DNA of 64,000 bases, taken from contig NC_135364.1 in NCBI RefSeq assembly GCF_051622035.1, forward strand, positions 11,919,001-11,983,000, in the 5' to 3' direction. This DNA comes from Arctopsyche grandis. Lineage: Eukaryota; Arthropoda; Insecta; Trichoptera; Hydropsychidae. The translations under genes and the position numbers were made by a program. Of this stretch, positions 45,986 through 58,916 are shown piece after piece (the first letter of the stretch is position 1; each line of letters starts with the position of its first letter). A model generated the notes under the pieces. That model saw only the letters and a list, made by a program, of their open reading frames with translations, was not told where the DNA came from and made no database searches.

Positions 45986-48458
45986 GAATGGTATATTTAA
46001 AAAAAAAATTAAAGTCAGTTACCAAGTTTTTGACCATGAAATGATGGAATTGAGATCGTCTTGTAAAATGTTAAAACCAACATTTTCAATGTCATTAATA
46101 AAAATTAAGAATAAAATGAAGTTCTATGTACGTACATACATACATATATAATGTATAATTAGAATAATTTTTTTGCAAGGTTAGTGGAGTAATATTGCGA
46201 ATATTAGAATTTTCAAATATGTCGTTAAAATATATATTTACGCGGTAAATGCGGCTGTTACTATGATTTTTTAATCGAAGAAATAATAATAATAGTAGGA
46301 AAAAGCGACAATTTTCGTATTACAGCCTTGTGAAAAGTGATCACGCACGCGAGAGACACGCAATGGTCAATGACTATTTTCCCTTTTGCTAAAAGGTGAA
46401 ATTTCATTTTTTCGCCACATATGTATGTATAATACATACACATAGCATTGTAGCGGTCGGCGAATTGAATTTGCATATTTAATGGAAGTGATATTTAGAG
46501 CCGTGTCAGTTACAAATGTGCACAATGACCATAAGTTGTTCTACCGCACACATTACTTATATGCATATGTAGTGTGTTTTTTCTTGTGTGTGTGTTTTCC
46601 CCCCCTCTGCGTTTCATTGTTTTATCTAACTGTAAGTGTGTACCTAGCACATACGCGTTGCATTGTCGCACAAGTCCTTGCACTTGTGTCGCTAATCGAT
46701 ATGCACTTGTTGTTTTAATTATTATCGAGGCGTTAACCAATCCGTATGTTTGTTTGTTGTATATAACAAGTACATATGTATTGTTATGTCCTCGGTCGAT
46801 TATTTTTTTTCCGCCATGATTGCATTCGTAGTCACATTTTGCAATGAATATAATGAATATGTGTACCTAAAGTATGAAACTTTCGGATTTTTGCTCTATA
46901 TGGTAATATAATGTATTTCTTTCGGCGGTATCGCCAATGATGTATGTTTTGGGAGTTTTTCGTTGTCCTTTTGAATTTTTTCTTTGTATGTATATTTACG
47001 CTCTCTATTCATGTAAAACTCTCGCTTTTTCCCCACACAAGTGAATTTCGCCCGTCGCGATAATGCATTGTATGCTTTAGTTTTTCATTTTTTCTACCTT
47101 ACGTTATATTTTTAATGTACGCTTTATGTGTTTTTATTTTAAATTCAAATGTTTAAATCGTGATGAGTTTGATTCATCGAAGCGTGCTTTTATCTAAGAT
47201 AAAATTATGTTAAATATATTCGTTGCTGTTTTATAATTTGTTTTCTTGTTAAATTATTCCTCTTTTAATCGGTAGTTACTTGTCTTGCCGACTAATCGTT
47301 TAACGGAAGTGTTGTTTAACGGAGAAAGTGCATTAAAATGTTAATTGTCTCTAGAAATTGAGTAGTGTTTTAAGGTGTCAGTTACGAGTTGTATACATAA
47401 TCATTAATTACGTATGATTATTATTTTTATATGCAAATAATTCATTGAAATTTTTTTTACTTCATGAGATGATGTTTCTATTTTAGTACTCATCTTTTGA
47501 GTCGAATATTTTATTTGCAAGAATTAGAACAAAAGATTGTCAAATGTAGGACTTTTTATCTTTCATTCTGAAGAATCTCTGAAGTAGCCGACTGTAAGCT
47601 CAGTGTCGCCTCCTTTGTATGTTTGATAAGAATTGTGCTCTGAAGTTTCGCGATAAGCTTTATACGCACTGCTCGACAAAAGTCGCTTATTATCAACATG
47701 AAAATGATATATAATATAATACATGCGTAGGTATAACGATTTTGTAAATAATCTTTCTGCTGAATTTTAGTAGGTGAGCATTCCCTCGAGTCGTATTACG
47801 GATCGGTCGCCAAATCTCGAGAACTTTTCCAATCCCATTTACCGGAGCTGAAGCTGTTTTCTTCTTCGTTTATATATACACATAATGTATTTTATATATG
47901 TACGTGTGTATTTTTTGCCCTTCCGTTTATATTCGACGTTCCGGTTTGATTTTTTTTTCAGTTTAGCACAGAGAGGCTTAATGTCCGTGCCGCGTTTTGG
48001 CTTGATACGGACGTAGAAGCAAGCGCCTGGGGACGCTTTTGCCCCTAATTGTAGTAGCTACGTTTTGTAACCTTTCTTCGTGGAGGCATTGGCCGTTAGT
48101 CTCGTTCCTCTCGTTCGTTCGGGGATGCTCATTTGGACAGATATTGAGTCCCTCGAACGGTGCTTTTAATGAACGTCTGTGATTCTTGTTTTTCGTTCCT
48201 GACTCCCGAGGCCAAAGGACCGGCTTTGATGAGAAAATTGTATGCAATTTTTCATTCCAGTTTTATATTATAACAGACATTTGTATGAATCGGCGTATTT
48301 TTGTATTTTAATATATGTATATATATATACATATATATTCTCTGAAATAAAATTATTGACTTGAATCCGATCGGTTGAAAAACAATACGTACAAAAATAT
48401 GAAATAAGTCTAATAAATAACCAGCATAAATATTTCCTTCGGCGTTATATTGTGTAAT
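45986..48458. other. No gene recognised
   Basis: AT-rich with scattered tacatatgtatg-type words. A run tttttttttcag at 47952-47963 resembles an acceptor, but the following sequence stops in all frames within ~35 codons and matches nothing expected of kinesin exon 3. Confidence 0.4.
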
Positions 48459-48774
<316 letters not shown>

Positions 48775-48776
<2 letters not shown>

Positions 48777-51599
48777 TCATCATCATCATCATTTACAGCC
48801 ATTCGCCATCCACTGCTGGATGAAGGCCTCTCCAACACGCTTCCACTCGTCTCTGTTTTGCGCAACACTCATCCATCTCATTCCGCACATTTTCCTAATT
48901 TCGTTCACCCATCTTCCTTGCGGTCTTCCTTTTACTCTTTTGCCTTCTCTCGGGTACCATTCAAGCACTTCTTTTGTCCACCTTTCGTCCATCCTCCTAG
49001 CTACGTGACCCGCCCATTGCCATTTCAATCTCTTCACTCTATCCACTATGTCCACTACCCTTGTCATATTTCTCACCCACGTGTTCCGCTTCCTGTCTTT
49101 CCTCGTTATGCCAAGCATACAGCGTTCCATACTTCTTTGAGTGCATTGGATTTTATTTTGCATCTTGGCGTTCAGTGTCCAAGTTTCACATCCATACGTC
49201 ATCACTGGCAAAACGCATTGATCAAAGATCCTTTTCTTCAGGCAGAGTGGCATTTTTGATTTAAAAACAGCATTCATCCGTCCAAATGCACTCCACCCCA
49301 ATTTCATACGTCTCTTTATCTCTTCATTTTTACTACCAGACATGTCAATTATTTGACCTAAATATAAATAATTATTTACTACTTCTACTGGTTTATCATC
49401 TAAGGGGATGCTATCAGGCATGCAATAACTATTGAACATTAGTTTAGTCTTATCTACGTTAATTTTTAATCCTACTTTTCTACTTTCCCTGTCCAGCTGT
49501 GTTAGTCTGATAAGTAGGTCAGCTGAATCACGAGCTACTAAAACTATATCGTCTGCGAACCGAAGGTGACTCAAAAAGCGACCATTGATGCTTACTCCGG
49601 CTGTATCCCAATCCAATTTCCTGAAAACTCCCTCAAGCACCGCGTTGAATAACTTGGGCGAGATTGTATCTCCTTGTCTTACTCCTTTTCCTATGCTAAA
49701 TCTATCTGTACCTGAAAAAATTTTAACTGAAGCTGTGGCATTCTTATATATTGTAGCTAACAGTCCCACATAGGGTTCCGGCACTCCCTGTGTTTTTAGA
49801 GCGTTAAGTACTGCATTATGACTAACTGTATCGAAGGCTTTCTCATAATCGACGAAACCTAGGCACAGTGGCCGTTGATATTCGTTGGCGCGCTCGATTA
49901 GTTCGCCAACTACTTGGAGGTGGTCCATTGTGCTGAAATTTGCCCTAAACCCTGCCTGCTCTATAGGTTGGTTCTCGTCGAGGATATTCTTCAGCCTTTC
50001 TGTAATAACCTTCGTGAAGAGCTTGTAGACCGCTGAAAGTAGACTAATGGGTCGGTAGTTCTTGATATCGCTTTTGTCGCCTTTTTTGTGTATTAAAATG
50101 ATAGTTGCGTTATTCCATCCTTCTGGTATAGCTTGGTTCTGGATGCATTTGCTGAAAAGCCTAGCTAAGATATTAATTAGGGGGGGGCCGCCACATTTTA
50201 GTAAGTCGATGGGAATATTATCTTCCCCTGGGGTTTTACCATTCTTTGCAGTTTTTAGCGCGGCCTCTACTTCGCTAGGCAATACTGCAGGAACCCTTTG
50301 GCCGTGTGTCGATTCCAGAGTGGGGAATTGGCCGTTGTCGTTCTCGTATAGTTTTGCATAGAACGTGTAAACTCTGTCTATGATTTCTTCTCTATTCCTA
50401 ATTATTACTCCGCTCTCTGATCTGATTGCGATCATTTGGTTTTTGCCTAAGAAAAGATCCTGTTTGCACTTTTTCAGGCTACGGTTATTCTTAATGGTAT
50501 TTTCTATTAGCTTGCTGTTAAAATCCCTGACATCCCTGACTATTCTCTTCTTAATTTCCTTATTTACTAGATTGTATTCTTGCTTATTATTATCCCTATC
50601 TAAATTCCTTTTATGCTTAATTAGGTTTTTTGTTTCCGCTGAAATTTTGCTTAATTTAATCTGTTTCCTGAAACCACCTAATTTCTTACCTGTTGAGGTT
50701 AGAACCGAACTAATTACAGTGTTCAATTCCTCGATGTCTGCTTCTGGGTTTAATTTCCCGTATCGATTTCCAAGTTCGAGTTCGAATTCCTTTTTCCTAG
50801 ACCTTAGTTGAGCGAAATCTGGAGAGTTACTGCATCCTTTTATTAATTTCCTACGTTCGCAATTTATATTAATGGCCATCTTGGCACGGACTAATCTGTG
50901 ATCGCTGCCTATATCTACTTTACTTAAAACACTAACGTCTTTAACGGAGTGCAGGGCATTTGTTAGGATGAAATCGATCTCGTTTCTGTCTCCTTTAGGA
51001 CTCTCCCAAGTCCACTTATTGTTGGTGTTTTTCCTGAAAAATGAATTAGTGATGAAGAGCCTGTTGTGTTCTGCGAATTCTATGAGGCGATCGCCTCTGT
51101 CGTTTCTTTGGCCGGTACCAAAATTGCCTACTGCTCTTTCTGTGTTTGCCTTTTGTCCTATTTTTGCGTTAAAGTCGCCCATGATTATTTTAAAGTGGTG
51201 GCGGCTATTATCGTATGCGCCCTGTAGTTTTTCGTAGAAGTCTTCTATTTCCTCGTCTGGGTGGCTAGATGTGGGGGCGTACACTTGGAAGATTTGACAA
51301 GTGTACCTGCTCGAGATTCTTAATACTACATAGCATATACGTTCCGATATGTCGTTTATTTCTATAATATTTCTTTCTATTCTCTTATTGATAAGAAACC
51401 CTACTCCTCCTATTCTACCATTTGGTAGCCCTCTCCAGTAGAGACAGTTACCACTTTTTAGGATTATTTGGTTTTCCTGTTTTCGTCTTACTTCGCTAAG
51501 TCCTACTAAATCCCATTTGATACTTTCTAGTTCATTCTCTAATGCAAGCACACTTCCTTCACTCGATAACGTTCTTACATTGTACGTGGCTAAATACAG

Positions 51600-51602
<3 letters not shown>
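48775..51602 (-). mobile_element. RTE-type LINE, nearly complete, with 2.8 kb open frame
   Basis: A single-ORF element in RTE style with a (TGA)n 3' tail at 48775-48790 and practically no 3' UTR. The 5' end is cut just before the endonuclease domain ([11 protein letters not shown], next to 51602), where an (AT)n array begins. Decayed relatives in this window lie at 45-510, 6890-7590 and 32742-33235, so the family has been active repeatedly in this lineage. Confidence 0.93.
48789..51601 (-). CDS. RTE endonuclease-reverse transcriptase, lacking a proper start
   Basis: Open from 51601 down to the stop at 48789. No ATG precedes the endonuclease domain; a GTG at 51551 begins a 920-residue frame. 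Endonuclease: YNVRTL, GLSEVRR (catalytic Glu about residue 20 of that frame), [11 protein letters not shown] and DIGSDHRLV. Reverse transcriptase: [40 protein letters not shown] and the catalytic [10 protein letters not shown]. The C-terminal basic segment includes [15 protein letters not shown] and [11 protein letters not shown]. No internal stop or frameshift, so the loss is limited to the 5' few codons and UTR. It could make protein only if a host promoter and start are supplied. Confidence 0.93.

Positions 51603-51603
<1 letters not shown>

Positions 51604-51694
<91 letters not shown>
51604..51694. repeat. (AT)n microsatellite, about 91 bp
   Basis: A pure TA dinucleotide array touching the 5' end of the RTE insertion. 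Together with 48459-48774 it brackets the element, as if the LINE had inserted into a pre-existing AT array. Confidence 0.97.
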
Positions 51695-51696
<2 letters not shown>

Positions 51697-52364
51697 TTAT
51701 GATATGATAAGTGATAGATTCATATATTTTATTCAACTTGATATAAAACTAAACTTTACATTCATATTTTTCCTATTATACTGTACATTAACCTTTTGAA
51801 GTTCATGAGTCTGAAATACGTCGATAGGCTTTGTTTTTTGAGTATGTAAAAAATAAACAAGAATACTACCCGCGAATCCTTTTCAGGTAGCATTGAAAAA
51901 AAATGCATTGAACATAGATCGTGTAATCCGTGTCAATTTTTATAACGACTGGATTACACCGGAATTTCGGAATTTATAACCATAGCAAAATTTCTCAATG
52001 GAAATCCCTAACTGTTGAGTATTTTAGATTGTGGCGTGGCATTTAGATTGTGAGCATTACATTTTAACAGCAATTAAGAAGATGGAACTAGTTTTAGAAA
52101 GATACATTCATTAATAGACTTCTTTTGTTTATTTTATATTGTTGCAAGATATATTAGAGAGTATAAACACACCTTTACAAAACTCGAAATCCTCGGCGGT
52201 AGTTATCTAGGGTAGTGATCTGGGGTTTGTTTAGATAAGCTACAATTTTTATACCCGCTTTCTATTGGATTTCAAAATAATTCTAGTTGGAAATGTTGGT
52301 GAAATTTCCAGCTTGCGGGCTTTCGACAGAAAATACGTTAGCACTCAAAGGGCTAACATTAGAA

Positions 52365-52515
52365 TAATATAATACTATAAGTACTAACAACATTAAAATA
52401 ATATTGTAAAATAGAAAATGATCACTAGATCAGTAGGTATTAAAATAGATATAAGATGCATTGTGGATATAATTTAGGAATAATAAAAAGCATTTAAAAA
52501 TAAAAATAAAATTAC
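52365..52515 (+). repeat. Jockey-type LINE 3' UTR, solo copy
   Basis: Third copy of the UTR seen at 31760 and 45300: ttgtaaaatagaaaatgatc, then atagatataagatgcattgt, then aataataaaaagcatttaaa and an AAAATA tail. No coding remains. Confidence 0.75.
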
Positions 52516-52559
52516 ATATTTTTAAGATAATGTTTTTATTAATTTTCTTCATCAAACTT

Positions 52560-52660
52560 ACACAGACAATGTAGGTAGCCAATTTGTGAGGAATCGTTTC
52601 AACTATTAAATCAGATAAATTGGCAAACTCTGCCTCTGGTTAACATATTAGTTATATAAA
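52560..52660 (-). repeat. SINE body fragment
   Basis: On the - strand the words agagtttgccaatttatctg and gaaacgattcc match the body of the SINE at 7642 (positions about 7799-7845). Head and tail are missing. Confidence 0.55.
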
Positions 52661-54469
52661 TCCAAGATTTTCTTACGCTTAGCAATAATATTTAATAATA
52701 GTGCAAGAGTTTGGAGATTTACAGTCAGTATTACGCAAAAAGTTATGCGAAAAGTTTATGAAATTTTGTATGTATGTGTGTAGTATACGAAATTATTATT
52801 AATTCCAATGTTTTTCACAAATCAAATGTATAAAACAACGATAATAATAATATGAATCTTAGTAAAATAGTATCTTAATATTATGTTTTTACCATAATCA
52901 ACTTCAAAGGGAAATCTCATATCGACGCAGAACTCATTTCGTTTAAAGCGTGTATAATTGTATGTATATATGTATGTTCTATCAAATATGATCGTTGCCT
53001 AAAATTCCCATTAGCAACAGGTGCGTATTGTACGCTTTCGAAATTTTAGCCGAAGTCTGACGCTTTGTTTGAACATCGCAAAATTCGCTCCACAAATTGT
53101 TCGACGTTGTTCTTTTTTATTTATTTATTTTTAGTTTTTACGCATTAGCCGTCAGTTTAACTAGGATTAGGTAGGTACAAAATACTGTGTTTTGTTACGT
53201 AGGTATAGGGCTGCAATATAAAGGTGGGACCTTATCACGCAATCGTGGTAGACTTTTCGTATTGACGTCATGTCACCTTGAAATTCGATAATTTTTCTTC
53301 GGCGAGTTTTCACGCAACGTCGTTTCCGTACACGGCCGAGAAAATTTCGCTTTCCCTTTCGGAATTCTGTCCGCGCTAAAACTATCGTTACAATTCTACT
53401 TTGCACCTCGCCGAGCTCCGGGAAACTGTTATTATCCGCAATAGCTGTGGAATATAAGTGAATTTATATTCCGCACTTCAACCGAACAGCTCCTTGGACG
53501 GTCGAGCTGCTGAATATTGAATGACATCGGGTATTTTTGAGTATCGATAGTATTCAAAATACTGTACGATATTGGAGTATACAAGTATAATGAAAAGACA
53601 TTAAAATATAAATGTACATATGTATGCATATTATATTTTTGGACGTTAAATTGTATGAAATTTTCTTTGGCTAACTAACAATGGGTGAAAGGGAAAATAC
53701 CCATATTTTTGTGCCAAGGTCGCTCTTTATTTATTATTCAAATGGGGAAAAAAGATTGAATATATTTGGAGCCGTGTTTCCAAAAATTATTTTTATAATT
53801 TTTTTCGAAATATATCCAAAGCATACTATGGGCTAACTTTTATTTCTTCGAATAAAGTTATCCTTCATTTATTTGTTTTTGTTTTCTTGTATACTCTAGT
53901 TAGTATTCGAAAGTAGCTCCTTCATAATGTCAAACATTTATACTGTCTGTCTTCTGTGTGGTGTAATGTCCTTGGATAAGGATTTTCTCCGGTATTGTTC
54001 CCTTACCGTCTGGAAACGACGGAGAGGCAAATGAAAAGGATAATGATTTTGGTTTCGTTAAATTTTTGTGTAGAACCACCCAAATAACCCATATAAAATA
54101 GGAAAATTCTGATGAGAATCCAATAAGGATTCTAATCTATGCATACAAATAAAAAGTTATAAAATATATAACGAATTTATAAACACAAGTACATATATAT
54201 GTGTATATATACATACATATATGTATAATCTTGTTGTCAGGAGACATTAAAATGAGACTCGTTGGGCGGTTTAAAACATTAATTACCACTTGGGGAGTCA
54301 CAACGAACTGTCACACTCCATGTTACCAACTTCATCATTCATTATAATCATACATGTCAATCATTAATCATTTATACATTTATTTATTAATAATTTATAC
54401 ATGCATCTTTCTAGGTTACAAAAATAATTCCCACATATGAGCTGTTATATTTGAAAGCGGCGGAAGTCC

Positions 54470-54600
54470 AATTTTCAGTTCCAAAAAACTATTTCTGTTT
54501 GACTTAATTAACAATTGTTAAACGCAAAACATTATATTTAATGTTTTGGGAAATATTTCTCGAAACGAAGGAAAGTGCCACTTTCAATTTTAACGGCTCA
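54470..54600 (-). repeat. Dispersed repeat, copy 2 (copy 1 at 5905-6090)
   Basis: Reverse complement of the 5905-6090 repeat, sharing ttgaaagtggcact..., gagaaatatttcccaaaaca and ttgcgtttaacaattgttaa. Unknown family. Confidence 0.6.
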
Positions 54601-54719
54601 TATATATTATTAAAAATAACACCCGGCTAAAATTAAAAGAAAAACCTTAATTGTACCTACCATGGGAATTTGGTATATATTTTTTTGTACCCTTGTACCT
54701 ATAACTTATATTGGGTTGA

Positions 54720-54838
54720 CACGATACAAGTGCACTCCGATCGAGTCCGCTAATTTGCTCACTCGGACGATACTCGTAACGTGATAACGTCCGAGTGACT
54801 TAATTTAGCGTACTCGATCTGAGTGCACTCGTATTGTA
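54720..54838. mobile_element. Short MITE with ~50-bp inverted repeats
   Basis: The left arm atacaagtgcactccgatcg... ctcactcggac pairs with the right arm, which read inward is atacgagtgcactcagatcg... gtcactcggac. The loop is about 20 bases. Without coding capacity. The ends are approximate because no target duplication is clear. Confidence 0.75.
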
Positions 54839-56289
54839 TTAGACCTAACCAGCTATTAGACCGTACATATAGTCGACGAGCTTTTCTTAAAATCTCAATT
54901 TTTTCAATCTCTTTTTCCCCCCTATTTTTCACTCACCTGAGCATTTCCGGACGTTCCCGCTGGCTTATGATATTTTATAGGATGAACTACTTTTTTAATT
55001 GTTTTTTTTTAGACGAATTAAGTTTCTTTAGGATGGTTCATAATTCCGCAAATCTCATTCATTTGTTTAGGAACATCACCAAGTCAACATTGTGCTTCAC
55101 TTGAGCATTGTAAAGTCTCACCATATGTTACAAGGGTACACCGAAATGGTAATCCTGCATACATTAAAACGAAAACGCCTCTTTTCTCCGCAGAATACTA
55201 AAACGTAAGGGTGTGGTCACTTACGTATATTTAATTAATTAACCCCCTTTCATGAAACGAATTCAATTAATCGCACTGACCTCTACTATGAAACGGTTCA
55301 AATTTTCAAAAGAAAAAAAAATTTTTTTCGACCCCATCGGTCAAAGCCAAGCGTCAAACTTTTGTCATTAAAACGTCAATGTACTCCGTGTGTGCGTTTA
55401 TCATTGGCATTATCGCCGTTTCCCTCTATGTACGCATTCTGTTTATGTACGGTTATAACGAATCAGGTCACGGTTAAGTTTACATATAATATGTATATTT
55501 TATTTTTTTGTGCGACCTCTTTTGAAGGATCCTTCCGCTTGGCGCTTCGCCGTAGATTTCACATGTAAAAATATACAGTTTTCATTTTTCAGAAAACATA
55601 GTCGGTCGTGATTGCCTTATCGATCGATGTGTATGTATGATACATTGTTCCTTAACTCTCGTAGTGTTCATTATTACGATATATGAAAATTTTCGTTCTT
55701 ATCTCGCGCGTTTGGTTGAATTGGAATTATTTCGTATGTGAATTAATTTTGAAACGTAAGCCGGTCGATACGTATCGTGCGTTGCGAAGCCGAGTGAAGT
55801 TGTTCGAAATGACACTCATTTTTCTACGAATCCACTTTTATTTTTCTCGGTTTGTTTTTAAATTCCATTCACTTTTCTTATTTAAGTGCTCGAAGATGTT
55901 TTTTTTCCATTTTTGTACGTGTGTGGTTCATTGTATGACATTTAAAATGTCAGGTGGGTGTAGGAAACAGTACCTAATCTCCCGAAACCGTATATGGATG
56001 CATTTTAATTAGATGATTAGTCATTTTCTTTAAATATGATATACCTTTCCGCGAATTGCGGACGCGATTATGTGGATTGGTGCAGTATAAAATTGGGCAA
56101 TGTTTAACTATCTTTCGTTATTTTGTATTAAAATAACGAAAGTGGCTTGATGAAATACAAGTTTTTCTTGTAGAATATCATTGGCATGCATGTATTTTTG
56201 TGTAACTTTTTCAGATTTACAAATTGCTATGTCAATTTTTGATCATTTCATTATTGTGAGCGAATTGATGACAAATTTTATTTTTACAT

Positions 56290-56725
56290 TCATACATATA
56301 TTCGAGGAAGACCTAACAGGTTAACCCAAATGCGCATTCCTGGTCAATTACAAACAAGTTTTAGAACAATTTTAACAAAGCATCATAAACACATGATAAA
56401 CTTAGTTTTTCGGAATATTTTTTATATAATCGTCAAATTTCGAGATGTTGAAGAATTTGATATTTGCGAGACATTTATGGACAAATTTGCAGCATTTTTA
56501 TACGAATGAGCAAAATTCGAGATGATAAAAACTCGAAAATGGGTAAAAGTTGCCAATTTGTTGGAACCGTTTTAATGAAAATCAAATACCTGTGATAGGA
56601 AACGATCGACCTGGAGTCACAAACAAAGGTCTGGCCAGCAGCAACTAGTGGGACTCGATCCCGTGACAACTATGTTCAAAACCATATATGTAGGCTAACC
56701 ACTTGTCCGAGCTGCCGGTTATTAC
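56290..56725 (-). mobile_element. tRNA-derived SINE, inverted
   Basis: On the - strand the head has A-box-like gctcggacaagtggttagcc and B box gggatcgagtccc. The body contains ctgctggccagacctttgtg and gtcgatcgtttcctatcaca, as in the SINE at 7642. The 3' hairpin at 56343-56303 is partly decayed. Confidence 0.8.
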
Positions 56726-57914
56726 TAATATTTCTAATACTATAAATATTACAAATACATATTTCTTGCAATATATAACTTGCAATTTATTTTTATTATG
56801 TCTGATCTACGTGTTGTCTCGCTTTGTCTTAGGTTCCTTTTTTTGTTTCGAAGTAATACATATTTCATAGTTTTACTTGGGTGCATTTACATGAACAAAT
56901 ATAGCAAGCTTTTTCAATTTCATTCATTCTTGATAAAGTAGTTACCCAGTGCATTCGAAAGGCAATAAAGTAGGAAAAATAATTTAAGCACATGATATTA
57001 TACATATATGCAGGTTGATTGACAATGGAACACATGGTGAGATCATATGGAAAATTTGAGTTGTGAACGAACAGTAGTATTAAATATTTAATTCAAAATA
57101 AAAGTTTAAATACTTATATATGTAAATCAAAGTTTGTCAAGGAATATAGAAGAACCATCTTTGAAATAGAATAAATATTAGGATTTGTAACCTTCGATTC
57201 TTTTCATACCGCTGTCGCTAGCTTGGCTAAGTCCACAAATAAAAGGGTGTTGGTTACCCGACTCCCAAGTACATATCAGTAATCAGTTAATTTTGGTATG
57301 TATATAATAATATTATATTGTGGGTCTGTGAGAGCATAGCCTTTGCCGAGTGCCGATTCAACGGCCGCTCTCCGTCCGATACGTACCTCGAAATCGATAT
57401 TAATGGTGAGTGTTGTGTGGTTGCGTAGGAACGCGAGCCTCGACTATGACGCCACACAATACCGACGCCGACGACGCTTTTTCAAATCGATATTTTTCCT
57501 GCAGTTTTCATATACATCTGCACCTGTACCAAAACGACGAAGGAAGCGTGTATTTTCCGCCGGCGAGTTCGATTCTGGATATCTCTAGGTGTACATACAT
57601 ATGTACGTTCACGATATGTCCTTCCAACATGTATTTACAACGGTGTCACGATAAATCCGTTCCCAGATAAATCGTTCACCGACAACTTACTCACGACCGT
57701 TCTTTTACCGAAAGTTCGTTCACAAATACATATATACTTCGTTCACCGACAATTCGCTCATACACGCTTCGTTTACAGATGGTTCGGCTTGTTCACGACC
57801 TGGTTCACAGACATTTCGTTGACGGACAATTTGTTAATAGGTTCGTTCACGGATGTTTCGTTCACAATATAAAATAGCTCGTTCGCGGAATATTATTAAT
57901 TTATTATATTATAT

Positions 57915-58623
57915 ATATTGTCACGGATATTCCATTAGATCCGTCTTGTTGAAGCGTGTGGAATCTATTGTCGATTTGGGTATCACTTTTGATCCTCAGC
58001 TCACCTTTCACAACCATATCAAGAAAGTCGCTGACGTTTCCTTTCGTCGACTTGGATTTGTTTTGAGATATGCAAGATTATTCTCCAATCATTTGTCTTC
58101 TCGCTTGCTTTTCAATTCGCTTGTGAGAAGTAAGCTAGAGTATAATGCGATTGTGTGGAATCCGCATGAAGCAAATTACTCTCTGATGATTGAGAAAGTG
58201 CAAAAAGCATTTCTTCGTTTCCTATATAGGAAAGAATATGGGTATTACCCATATCTCTACCCCACTCCTTTCCTTTTGGGCATGCTTGGGTATAATTCCC
58301 TTGAACTTCGGAGAAACTTCTCATTAATTCGTTTCGTTCTCCTGCTCTTACGCGGTAATACGTCATGCCCGTTGTTGCTGGAGCAGTTGGGACTTTATGT
58401 CCCTAATCACTATGTGCGTGGTAGACATCATCATTTGCTGGCTGTACCTCCTGCCCGCACAGTCCTTTTTCGAATGGCTCCTATTCCAAGAGCTATCCGA
58501 CTTCTTAATGAAATCGTTGCTGCCGAGACTGAATGTGATATTTTCCACCTTAGTGAGCGTAAATTGTCGGAAATTACTCTAACCCATTTATCTGGTAGTC
58601 TGCGCTCATCATTGTTTTCATGA
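57915..58623 (+). pseudogene. LINE ORF2 C-terminal fragment
   Basis: An intact C-terminal frame with no start of its own. It encodes VDLGITFDPQLTFHNHIKKV, then VRSKLEYNAIVWNPHEANYS and VQKAFLRFLYRKEYGYYP, the region that follows the FADD block in Jockey/CR1-type elements. It ends LSGSLRSSLFS and TGA at 58621-58623. The catalytic residues are absent, so it is a dead fragment even though no stop interrupts it. Confidence 0.85.
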
Positions 58624-58872
58624 TTGATTGTGATTTATGAGTGAAATTTTGATTAACTCTCTTCCATTTGGGCCTTACAGGGATGTTTTGTATTTGTAGT
58701 TGTTTCTTACATATTTATTGAAACTGGCTGTAGGTGCAAGGCATTCCTTATGCTATATTTTATTTGATATTATTACTTTATCTGTTATTATTAAATGCTA
58801 TTTTTTATGTTTATGTATGGATGTATTTATGTTTATGTTTAATTGTTATTTTGTTTTTGTGTTATATTTTTT

Positions 58873-58916
58873 GACCATTGTGGCGCTTTAGGAATTCCTG
58901 TTATGCCACAATGGTC
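58873..58916 (+). terminator. LINE 3' terminal hairpin
   Basis: A perfect 12-bp stem, gaccattgtggc with gccacaatggtc, encloses a 20-base loop that itself contains the palindrome aggaattcct. Its position, right before the simple-repeat tail, suggests an RNA structure recognised by the element's reverse transcriptase. Other copies lie at 5836-5879 and 10626-10669, with SINE-type variants at 8039-8079, 11767-11807 and 56303-56343. The type label is the nearest available; this is not a transcription terminator. Confidence 0.7.

Noticed and set aside
47964..48060. Acceptor-like tttttttttcag followed by a short open stretch, tested as kinesin exon 3
   Set aside because: The sequence stops within ~35 codons in every frame and does not encode the expected FAFDHCF segment.
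48820..51237. Several + strand open frames of 60-143 codons
   Set aside because: They are shadows of the RTE reverse-transcriptase frame on the - strand.
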